From positions 53,667 through 117,666 of the forward strand of contig NZ_RHOA01000005.1 in the NCBI RefSeq assembly GCF_003946545.1: a stretch of DNA of 64,000 bases. Direction: 5' to 3'. Below the pieces are notes generated by a model, which had not been told where the DNA came from, made no database searches, and was given only the letters and a program-made list of their open reading frames with translations. This document shows positions 57,947 through 64,000 of the stretch, piece by piece (position 1 is the stretch's first letter; each line of letters opens with the position of its first letter). The DNA is from Levilactobacillus tangyuanensis (GTDB lineage Bacteria; Bacillota; Bacilli; Lactobacillales; Lactobacillaceae). Position numbers and translations under genes: made by a program.

Positions 57947-57988
57947 AACACCTTCTTACCATTAGGTTGGCTGGAAGGTGTTTTTCAA
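57947..57988 (+). terminator. Terminator of folT
   Basis: Stem aacaccttc / gaaggtgtt with a larger apical loop and five T residues, starting 5 bases after the stop. Confidence 0.85.
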
Positions 57989-58220
57989 TGGTCAAATAGT
58001 GGTTACAATAAATTTATTACTTTAACTTTAGACAACCAAACAACCTAAATTGGCAACATAACAGCAACTGCTAATAATGACACACCAATGACCATCAAAG
58101 TTTCGGTATCTAGCGATCGAACCTTTAACTTTTTCTATTAAATCGGGGGACTCCCTTGCGTCACGGCATAAAGTCCTTTATAACGAATATTGGTAGAGGC
58201 AATTCGGGGAGGATTTTTTC
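57989..58220. other. Intergenic stretch before the GtrA gene
   Basis: About 230 AT-rich bases. No convincing reading frame, hairpin or RNA motif; a ribosome binding site (gggagga) for the GtrA gene lies at its end. Confidence 0.55.
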
Positions 58221-58664
58221 ATGACACAATTACGCCAACTTTTTCAAAAATATCAAGATGTTCTCGCTTATCTGGTCTTCGGTGGCCTGACCACCGTGAT
58301 CAATATCGTCGTCTTTTACTTAACGGCAACCCTATGGGGCTGGAACTACCAGGTCGGCAATGCCATGGCATGGTTTATTTCGGTGCTATTCGCGTACGTG
58401 ACCAATCGGGTCTGGGTCTTCCATTCTCACTTCACGACCATGAGTGCACTGACTAAGGAAGTTGTTTCATTCTTCTCGGTGCGGGCGGCAACGTTAGTGA
58501 TGGATGCCGGTATCATGTGGATTGGGGTATCACTGCTCCAACAAAATGAAATGTTAACGAAATTAGTCGACCAAGTCGTGGTTGTTCTAGCAAACTACTT
58601 CTTCAGTAAGTGGTTCGTTTTTCGTAAGACGAAGGCGCTTAGCCGTAACGAAATCGATGATTAA
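58221..58664 (+). CDS. GtrA family membrane protein
   Basis: This protein of 147 residues has four membrane helices in the GtrA layout (YLVFGGLTTVINIVVFY; AMAWFISVLFAYVTNRVWVF; a third helix; ANYFFSKWFVF). GtrA proteins are thought to flip or assist polyprenyl-linked sugars used in wall or teichoic acid glycosylation. No glycosyltransferase gene is adjacent, so the pathway is unassigned. A shared terminator follows. Confidence 0.9.
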   Translation: MTQLRQLFQKYQDVLAYLVFGGLTTVINIVVFYLTATLWGWNYQVGNAMAWFISVLFAYVTNRVWVFHSHFTTMSALTKEVVSFFSVRAATLVMDAGIMWIGVSLLQQNEMLTKLVDQVVVVLANYFFSKWFVFRKTKALSRNEIDD

Positions 58665-58665
58665 T

Positions 58666-58711
58666 GAAAAAATCCCTTCACCAAGTTTAAATTGGTGAAG
58701 GGATTTTTTAT
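58666..58711. terminator. Bidirectional terminator between the GtrA and VanZ genes
   Basis: Perfect 13-bp stem (aatcccttcacca / tggtgaagggatt) with an A-run before and a T-run after. Confidence 0.92.
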
Positions 58712-59220
58712 TAAGCTAGGGCTCGTTGCCGGGTGTGTTGTTTGTTAGATAGTCGCAGGTAGATGGCGACCATCGTGCCGCCGATTAGAATGCCTAGCGC
58801 GTTGGCTAAGACATCATTGATGTCGCTGCTTCGATTGATTAGCCAATGGTTGGAGAGAATATACTGGAACGTTTCAATCCCGCTTCCCACGAAGAGGCCG
58901 AAGACCCCAACGCTTAAGAGCGATAATTTTGGTGCCAGCCATTTCAGCGCTAAACCGATGGGTAATGTTAAGGCAATGTTTTCGGCAAAGCCTAAGTTGA
59001 ATAGGTCTAAATGCGTCAAGTTAACGCGCCCCATGCCAGGCGGCATGATGTAGACGGCCGTTCCCGAGAAGGATAACGGGGTAAAAAGAATCACGGCTAA
59101 ACCGGTTAAGTAGGTTAGCACAATGATGCCTGCCCAACGGTGACGACGACCGGTGGCAAGAATGAAGAGGCCAGCGACACTGGCCATTAAGGTGATAATG
59201 ATTAAGGGTTCCCAACGCAT
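58711..59220 (-). CDS. VanZ family membrane protein
   Basis: This protein of 169 residues has five hydrophobic helices with VanZ features: LFTPLSFSG after helix two, NIALTLPIGLALKW, and the SSDINDVLANALGILIGG motif near the C-terminus (about 131-148). VanZ-like proteins are linked to low-level teicoplanin resistance and envelope stress; the role here is unknown. It is convergent with the GtrA gene. A GGAGGTGATCAC site precedes ATG 59220. Confidence 0.88.
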   Translation of the reverse strand: MRWEPLIIITLMASVAGLFILATGRRHRWAGIIVLTYLTGLAVILFTPLSFSGTAVYIMPPGMGRVNLTHLDLFNLGFAENIALTLPIGLALKWLAPKLSLLSVGVFGLFVGSGIETFQYILSNHWLINRSSDINDVLANALGILIGGTMVAIYLRLSNKQHTRQRALA

Positions 59221-59500
59221 GTGATCACCTCCGTTGATGGTAGCGATGAGTGCTTCTGATTAACATGTTTATAGAATACCGCAGAATTAGCCTTACGAGG
59301 GCATTTCTCACAGAGCTTAACCGATTCTTGGCGCCTTTAGAAAAATCATAAGTTGTTGCTCACAGTTTCATCATAATTCGTTAAGTATGAAGCCTAATTA
59401 ATGCCGCAACTGTCCAAATCTAAGTGTTTTTCTCGCGTTGTGTCGGTGTATAATGGTTTCAACTTAACAGCTATTATTGGGGTGAAGGACGGTGATCTGT
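59221..59500. other. Intergenic stretch with a -10 element near its end
   Basis: 280 bases upstream of the next gene. The only signal is TATAAT at 59449-59454, about 46 bases before the ATG at 59501, with a T-rich but poor -35. No other feature seen. Confidence 0.5.
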
Positions 59501-59983
59501 ATGAGCCTTAAGCGATTGCAATACTGGCGGTATTTAAAGAGCTTAATTTATGGTCTCTTAGCAGTCATGATTTTACTCACATCAAACTTGGTTCATCGGG
59601 GAAGTCACTGGACGATTGACCTGTCAGCGTTTACGGTTTGGGTGATATTGAGCTGGTTAACCTGCTACCCATTCCTTCGGCGACATTATATGAGGATGTT
59701 TAAGAAGAATGATCCGGATCTGCGGTCTTTTAAGACGCGGGCACTGGACCTTCATCAACGCGATTTGAATGCCAACCATAAGGACCGTCGTTGGACACCG
59801 AATGGGGTGACGGCTAACCCTTGGACCTACATGTCGGACACGACTCAGAGTACTGACGAAATTTTAAATCCTATATTTATTTTTGTTGAGCATCTTTGGT
59901 ATTCACTATTGTTGATTGTATTCGGTCCGATCTTGATGGTCGGACAAGGAATTAAATGGCTGGTAAAGTCCTTCAGTCATTGA
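59501..59983 (+). CDS. Membrane protein of unknown function
   Basis: This protein of 160 residues is not recognised as a known family. Two helices lie near the N-terminus (about 13-32 and 40-58), a polar basic middle has KNDPDLRSFKTRALDLHQRD, and one or two hydrophobic segments lie at the end (IFIFVEHLWYSLLLIVFGP). ATG 59501 is favoured over GTG 59492 because gaagga is 11 bases away from the ATG and only 2 from the GTG. It stands alone. Confidence 0.65.
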   Translation: MSLKRLQYWRYLKSLIYGLLAVMILLTSNLVHRGSHWTIDLSAFTVWVILSWLTCYPFLRRHYMRMFKKNDPDLRSFKTRALDLHQRDLNANHKDRRWTPNGVTANPWTYMSDTTQSTDEILNPIFIFVEHLWYSLLLIVFGPILMVGQGIKWLVKSFSH

Positions 59984-60265
59984 AGGCTTTTCTTTTGGCA
60001 TCGATGGCCGCCCACGAGTCAGTTATATTTAAATAGTCCAGACAAGGGTATTTATTTATCAAGTCAGACCATTCTAGTTAGTGAGGTAACTCCGTCCGGT
60101 AAGAATGAAGAATCATTGTCAGACCAATGGGAACAATTGCCTTGGGACAGTGATTAGCGACTTGTCAGTGGGTGTGGGAGATGCTATGGTTTAAGCATTA
60201 AAGGCTTGAAAGAATAGCGTCTATATCTGCTAAAGAAGTGATTATGGCAATTAGGAGGAAATACT
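59984..60265. other. Intergenic stretch without recognisable feature
   Basis: About 280 bases between two orphan genes. I see no frame with a ribosome binding site; aggagga directly before 60266 belongs to the next gene. Confidence 0.5.
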
Positions 60266-60805
60266 ATGACTCAATCCAACGTGGCACACTGGATTACCGG
60301 TGGGCTCATGATTCTGGCCATTGCATTTGGACTGATGGCGCCGTCTACGACCGTTCTAGCCGCCAGGACTTCTGGTGCCCGAATCGAAAAGACTACGGCG
60401 ATTAAGGCCGACAAGCGGGCATTAAAAGATGCTACCCTGAATGGCAAGGGCTTATCGTTAGCTTGGCGGGCGGTTATTGACCATAAGATCAAGTTGCTCA
60501 GGAACCTCAAGAAAACAATCGGTCGGGAGCAAGGATCGGTCTATACGACGCATCAAGCTAAGCAGCTAACCGCCAAGATTAATAAGTTAAATAAAAAGTA
60601 TCGTCATAAATTAAATCAGTTGAAAAAACGCAAAGATCCGGCGGACATCCACTATGCGGTTTACTATGACCCGGATGGAACCGTTGCTTTCATGAGAGAA
60701 CACGTGAAGCGCGTGGGCAACAGAACCTATATTCGTGGTATGCAGGAGCATAATGGTGTTTTCCATAAATTTGGTGGTCATGGTGCTGGTTTCACAGTCG
60801 GTTAA
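60266..60805 (+). CDS. Small secreted protein of unknown function
   Basis: This protein of 179 residues has an N-terminal signal peptide: hydrophobic core WITGGLMILAIAFGLMAP and a probable cleavage after TTVLA, near residue 32. The mature part is strongly basic, with a Lys-rich helical stretch (LTAKINKLNKKYRHKLNQLK, about 106-125) and a Gly/His-rich end (HKFGGHGAGFTVG). I recognise no domain. AGGAGGA precedes the ATG by 7 bases. A secreted structural or antimicrobial-like role would be a guess only. Confidence 0.7.
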   Translation: MTQSNVAHWITGGLMILAIAFGLMAPSTTVLAARTSGARIEKTTAIKADKRALKDATLNGKGLSLAWRAVIDHKIKLLRNLKKTIGREQGSVYTTHQAKQLTAKINKLNKKYRHKLNQLKKRKDPADIHYAVYYDPDGTVAFMREHVKRVGNRTYIRGMQEHNGVFHKFGGHGAGFTVG

Positions 60806-60846
60806 GCGACCACCAGGGATCTGCTAATAGAAGGCGTAACTCATGT

Positions 60847-60880
60847 CAGTAACGACCGCGATCGCCGTTACTGTTTTTTG
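60847..60880 (+). terminator. Terminator after the secreted protein gene
   Basis: Stem cagtaacg / cgttactg with an 11-nt loop and six T residues. Confidence 0.85.
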
Positions 60881-60991
60881 GATCAACAGGGATTGACAAC
60901 GATTATGCAAATGACCAACGCTAGGACGACCTCTCTTTTTGCGGTAAGATAAGGTTAATGAATCGGAATGGAAAAAGGGAGTTGGGCAAGC

Positions 60992-61642
60992 ATGTTAACA
61001 GACAAACAGATTGTTTGGGCCATTCATCAAATGGAGGACGATATCGGGCCAGTTGGGCCTTCACTGGACGCCAGGACGCCGTTTCAATTTTTAATTTCCG
61101 TTATCCTAAGTGCTCAGGCGACCGATGTATCCGTCAATAAGGTGACCCCAATGCTATTTGGTAAATATCCCAGTCCACAGGACCTGATGGCCGCCGACGT
61201 TGGTGACGTCGAAACGATTATTAAGAGCGTTGGCCTATTTCACAACAAGGCCAAGAATATTATCAAGACTGCGCGAATTGTTCACGAGGATTTAAATGAT
61301 GTCGTGCCAACCGACCGTCAGGGGATCATGGCTTTGCCGGGTGCCGGCCGCAAGACGGCCAATGTGGTGCTGAGCGATGTTTTTGGACAGGCGACGTTTG
61401 CCGTGGACACCCATGTGTCGGCAATTTCTAAGCGACTGCACTTTGTGCCGCGGACAGCGACGCCGTTACAGGTGGAAACGAAGATTGTGGGCGTACTGGC
61501 ACCTGAGGACCTACATCAGGCGCATCACACGATGATTGAGTATGGTCGAAAGTATTCCATGAAGTTGCCGCCAGAAAAAGAAGTCTGTCAGCTCATTATT
61601 GACTGTGACCAGTTGAATGAGGAAAACGAGGCGGAGCTGTAG
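60992..61642 (+). CDS. nth: Endonuclease III (Nth) lacking the iron-sulphur cluster ligands
   Basis: This HhH-GPD DNA glycosylase/AP lyase of 216 residues removes oxidised pyrimidines. The HhH motif ALPGAGRKTANVVLSDV has the catalytic Lys121, and FAVDTHVSAISKRL has Asp139. The C-terminal [4Fe-4S] pattern Cys-x6-Cys-x2-Cys-x5-Cys falls at positions 189, 196, 199 and 205; these read Ser, Lys, Cys, Cys, so the cluster cannot form. This suits the low-iron physiology of lactobacilli. ATG 60992 has aaaggga 11 bases upstream. In Bacillus this gene follows dnaD; here it is 28 kb away. Confidence 0.92.
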   Translation: MLTDKQIVWAIHQMEDDIGPVGPSLDARTPFQFLISVILSAQATDVSVNKVTPMLFGKYPSPQDLMAADVGDVETIIKSVGLFHNKAKNIIKTARIVHEDLNDVVPTDRQGIMALPGAGRKTANVVLSDVFGQATFAVDTHVSAISKRLHFVPRTATPLQVETKIVGVLAPEDLHQAHHTMIEYGRKYSMKLPPEKEVCQLIIDCDQLNEENEAEL

Positions 61643-61706
61643 GCGGTCGAATCCGTATGCGACCAGCATATGTTGCCGTCAAACACGATATATTAATATT
61701 AAAGAG

Positions 61707-61741
61707 ACCAATCTCATGATAGCCCGGGATTGGTTTTTTTG
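61707..61741 (+). terminator. Terminator of nth
   Basis: Stem accaatc / gattggt with a GC-containing loop and seven T residues, about 65 bases after the stop. Confidence 0.8.
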
Positions 61742-62020
61742 TCCACAAGGGTATTGAACGGAAGATAGTAATCAATATGACAATTGTCATATTATTCGAT
61801 GATACCTGTGTCTATAAAACGTTGGTCATGGCTGCTAAACTGTTTTTAATAAAAAGGGGGCAACTTGGCGGAGTAATTTCAACTTACTATGAGAACAAAT
61901 GGATAGGTAATATTCTCACAGGTGCTAGACTATTGTTATTAAATTGTGAAGCCGTTAGATTATTGACGAATTTTAATGAACCCTTTGTAAGCACTATATT
62001 TTTTAATAGGGGTGGGGACC
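61742..62020. promoter_or_regulatory. Upstream region of the two-component system with a 20-bp palindrome
   Basis: This AT-rich region holds a perfect 20-bp palindrome, aatatgacaattgtcatatt (61774-61793), about 230 bases before the kinase gene. A frame of 85 codons crosses it (61777-62034) but has no ribosome binding site and no protein-like composition. The palindrome looks like an operator for a dimeric regulator. Confidence 0.55.
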
Positions 62021-63115
62021 ATGTTAAAGAGTAGATTGTTGAGAGAAAGGTTGGATAAGATTGATTGGATGAGTTACGTTTGGCTCGTCTATCTTCCTTT
62101 TTCAGTAGACGTGGTCAAAGGACAATGGTTCTGGTTGGTCGCGATATTTATATTTTTCATATTCTACGTCATTTTTGTTCAAATACCGGCCTGGCGACGA
62201 GTGACTGGCACGGGTGAAATGTTAATTGCTGGTTTATTTGTCCTGTTCCAGGCCAATAATTACTTGATCATTTATCCAGGATGGCAAATTCCATTTCGGC
62301 TCGCATATCGGCCGAAGAGATACTTCTATTGGTTCTGTGGCGGCTATTATAGTCTTTTGTTCAGTGGACTGTGGCTGGACTTTACTGCAAATCCTGATGT
62401 TTTTAAGTGGCATAATGGTGACGTGCTGGGATTGCTCTTTCCAATTGTCGCCCCCATTTGTTCATATGCCTGGTCACGGTTACTGATGCGGCAAAGGCAA
62501 CTAAGCCAAACAAACCGCAGACTGCAAGCTATCATTCGGCGAGATGAGCGAGACCGGATTGCCAGAGATTTACACGATAGTTTGGGGCAAAGTTTTTCAA
62601 TGATTACAGTGAAGACTGAATTAGCTCGTAAGCTGCTTAATAATTCGCCAAAGCAGGTCGAACAGGAGCTCATAGACATTGAGCAGACAAGTCGTAAAAA
62701 TCTACAGTTGGTTCGATCCATCGTAAATAATTTGCATCAGCGGTCGATAAGCGAAGTATTGTTTGACCAAGGTCAAAAATTGGCAATTGCGGATATTTGG
62801 CTCACGACCTCTGGAGAAGCGGCTGCCACAAAATGGCCAACTGCGGTCCAGAACCGTTTTGGAGCGGTGATAATTGAGGCGATGACTAATGTCATCCGGC
62901 ATGCCCATGCGAATAATGTTCAGCTTCGGTTTATTGAAGATGAGCATACCTACCGGATTATTGTTCAAGATGATGGCCGGGGGAAAAAGTACCATCGAAC
63001 TGGTTCCAATGGCATCGAAGGTAGGCGATCTCGCTTACTGGCGGTGAATGGCGGTTTCGATATCGATCGAAATGCCGCGGGTACTCGAGTCGTAATGTCA
63101 ATTCCAAAGGAGTAG
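62021..63115 (+). CDS. Sensor histidine kinase, NarL/DesK class (HisKA_3)
   Basis: This kinase of 364 residues has four to five membrane helices in residues 15-150, short loops and no large sensory domain. A linker helix leads to the HisKA_3 phosphoacceptor box RIARDLHDSLGQSF with His185. The ATPase domain has the N box EAMTNVIRHAHAN and the G box QDDGRGKK. This architecture resembles DesK-like membrane or lipid sensors. ATG 62021 is preceded by ggggtgggg; the GTG at 62012 is inside that site. It is separated by 3 bases from its response regulator. Confidence 0.9.
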   Translation: MLKSRLLRERLDKIDWMSYVWLVYLPFSVDVVKGQWFWLVAIFIFFIFYVIFVQIPAWRRVTGTGEMLIAGLFVLFQANNYLIIYPGWQIPFRLAYRPKRYFYWFCGGYYSLLFSGLWLDFTANPDVFKWHNGDVLGLLFPIVAPICSYAWSRLLMRQRQLSQTNRRLQAIIRRDERDRIARDLHDSLGQSFSMITVKTELARKLLNNSPKQVEQELIDIEQTSRKNLQLVRSIVNNLHQRSISEVLFDQGQKLAIADIWLTTSGEAAATKWPTAVQNRFGAVIIEAMTNVIRHAHANNVQLRFIEDEHTYRIIVQDDGRGKKYHRTGSNGIEGRRSRLLAVNGGFDIDRNAAGTRVVMSIPKE

Positions 63116-63118
63116 GAA

Positions 63119-63730
63119 ATGATTACACTTTATTTAGCTGAAGATCAGAGCATGTTGAATACCGCCTTGTCACAATTGCTGGCATTGGCGGATGGTTTAA
63201 AAGTCTTAGGAACTGCCGTTGATGGTGCTACAGCCTGGAAGCAAATTCAATCTTTTAAACCAGAAGTGGCTATTCTAGACATTGAAATGCCGAAAGCATC
63301 TGGGCTGGATATTGCTGATTGGATTCAGTCCGAGCATTTAACAACCAAAGTTATTATTTTGACCACATTTGCTCAGCAGGCCTACTTTGAACGTGCTGTA
63401 AAGGCGGGGATCTCAGGATATCTACTAAAGGATAGTCCAAGCGATGCCCTGATAGAGACGATTCATCGTGTGGTTCAAGGGGCCACCGTTTATGATCCGG
63501 AGCTGGTTGTCAATATGTTTTCGGCTAACAGTAATCCACTGACGGAGAGGGAGCTGACAGTCCTAAGGGAAGTGAGTCAGGGCTTGCCAACAAAGCAGAT
63601 ATCGAAAGCTCTATTTTTATCTGAAGGAACGGTACGAAATTATTTATCGTCAATCTTCAGCAAGCTTGGTGTGCACACTCGAATTGAAGCCATCAAAGTG
63701 GCGAGGGATAACAAGTGGCTATCTGAGTAA
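63119..63730 (+). CDS. Response regulator, NarL/LuxR (DesR-like) class
   Basis: This regulator of 203 residues has an N-terminal receiver with acidic pocket AEDQ, phosphoacceptor Asp54 in VAILDIEMPKASG and the Lys of YLLKDSP near residue 104. A C-terminal LuxR-type helix-turn-helix follows (LTERELTVLREVSQGLPTKQ; SEGTVRNYLSSIFSKLGV). It pairs with the adjacent DesK-like kinase. Targets are unknown; DesR-type regulators bind inverted repeats, and a 20-bp palindrome lies upstream of this operon. A terminator follows. Confidence 0.92.
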   Translation: MITLYLAEDQSMLNTALSQLLALADGLKVLGTAVDGATAWKQIQSFKPEVAILDIEMPKASGLDIADWIQSEHLTTKVIILTTFAQQAYFERAVKAGISGYLLKDSPSDALIETIHRVVQGATVYDPELVVNMFSANSNPLTERELTVLREVSQGLPTKQISKALFLSEGTVRNYLSSIFSKLGVHTRIEAIKVARDNKWLSE

Positions 63731-63742
63731 AAATGTTCAGTC

Positions 63743-63776
63743 GGATCTTTCACTTGATGAAAGATCCTTTTATTTT
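63743..63776 (+). terminator. Terminator of the two-component operon
   Basis: Perfect 10-bp stem (ggatctttca / tgaaagatcc) with loop cttga and a T-rich tail, 12 bases after the stop. Confidence 0.9.
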
Positions 63777-63819
63777 CACATAACTTTTGGTGTCAAATTA
63801 ATTTTCCTTAGGCATTGTG

Positions 63820-63850
63820 ACCACTTACCAGTCATTAATAACCACTTACC
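63820..63850 (+). promoter_or_regulatory. Direct repeat with 21-bp periodicity, candidate regulator site
   Basis: ACCACTTACC occurs at 63820-63829 and again, identical, at 63841-63850. Two copies on the same face of the helix two turns apart is the layout of LytTR-type (ComE/AgrA-like) sites. A possible -10 (TATTCT) lies at 63884-63889 and a ribosome-binding-like gagggg at about 63905. No gene beyond a 7-10 codon frame is visible before the window ends. Confidence 0.5.
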
Positions 63851-64000
63851 GATATTTCCAAGACAGTGTCACCAATCATAGTGTATTCTCCAAGCATAGG
63901 AGATGAGGGGAATGTTACTAGAACGCGCATTTTAGAATCAAGTTAGCCACTGTCTCAAAATTTTTTGGACAATAAAAAACATCAAGAACAGATATCCTGT

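Noticed and set aside
61777..62034. 85-codon frame upstream of the kinase gene
   Set aside because: No ribosome binding site, starts inside a perfect palindrome, and runs into the kinase start; composition is not protein-like.

Overview
The window looks like chromosome of a lactic acid bacterium of the family Lactobacillaceae. The evidence is a complete lower mevalonate pathway (mvaK1, mvaD, mvaK2, fni) in place of the MEP pathway, an ECF-type folate uptake component behind a THF riboswitch, Firmicutes-type RNase P RNA (class B), RecU, GpsB, DnaD and RqcH, an EbsA-family gene, frequent GTG/TTG starts behind AGGAGG-type ribosome binding sites, and an endonuclease III that has lost its iron-sulphur ligands. 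Base composition looks close to 50% G+C by eye (not computed). A higher-GC Lactobacillaceae genus such as Levilactobacillus is my inference, not a proof.

Layout. 1-7.9 kb: end of a surface protein, a MazG-like pyrophosphohydrolase, the Kup potassium transporter, an unusual GC-rich self-complementary non-coding element, an amino acid permease/dipeptidase pair, and a YitT membrane protein. 7.9-16.2 kb: a type I restriction-modification locus (hsdR-hsdM-hsdS) followed by a tyrosine recombinase and two promoterless hsdS half-genes in opposite orientations, all sharing short repeats at the domain borders. This is a DNA-inversion shufflon predicted to switch methylation specificity. 16.4-22 kb: tautomerase, glycerol kinase, M20 peptidase, HAD phosphatase, rRNA methyltransferase. 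22-26.2 kb: mevalonate operon on the minus strand. 26.4-39.4 kb: a block with Bacillus-like gene order (dinG, ypmB, aspB, asnS, dnaD, ponA/recU on the minus strand, ypsA, gpsB, rnpB, rlmL-like gene, HIT protein). nth, which lies next to dnaD in Bacillus, is instead at 61 kb. 39.5-47.7 kb: ammonium transporter with a GlnR operator, small metabolic and regulatory genes, and formate-tetrahydrofolate ligase. 48-53.8 kb: lspA-rluD, then pyrR followed by two genes related to carbamoyl-phosphate synthase. 53.8-64 kb: rqcH, MarR and DegV genes, the folate transporter component, several small membrane or secreted proteins, nth, and a DesK/DesR-type two-component system. The window ends just after a pair of direct repeats 21 bp apart.

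Most notable is the pyrR-linked carA/carB-like pair. Both frames are open, yet the small subunit has lost all three glutaminase triad residues. The large subunit has lost the glycine-rich loop and metal ligands of its first ATP-grasp unit, most of its second ATP-grasp unit and the C-terminal allosteric domain. It is either a conserved pseudo-enzyme complex, perhaps a nucleotide or carbamoyl-phosphate sensor working with PyrR, or a decaying enzyme. The hsdS shufflon is the second clear accessory system.
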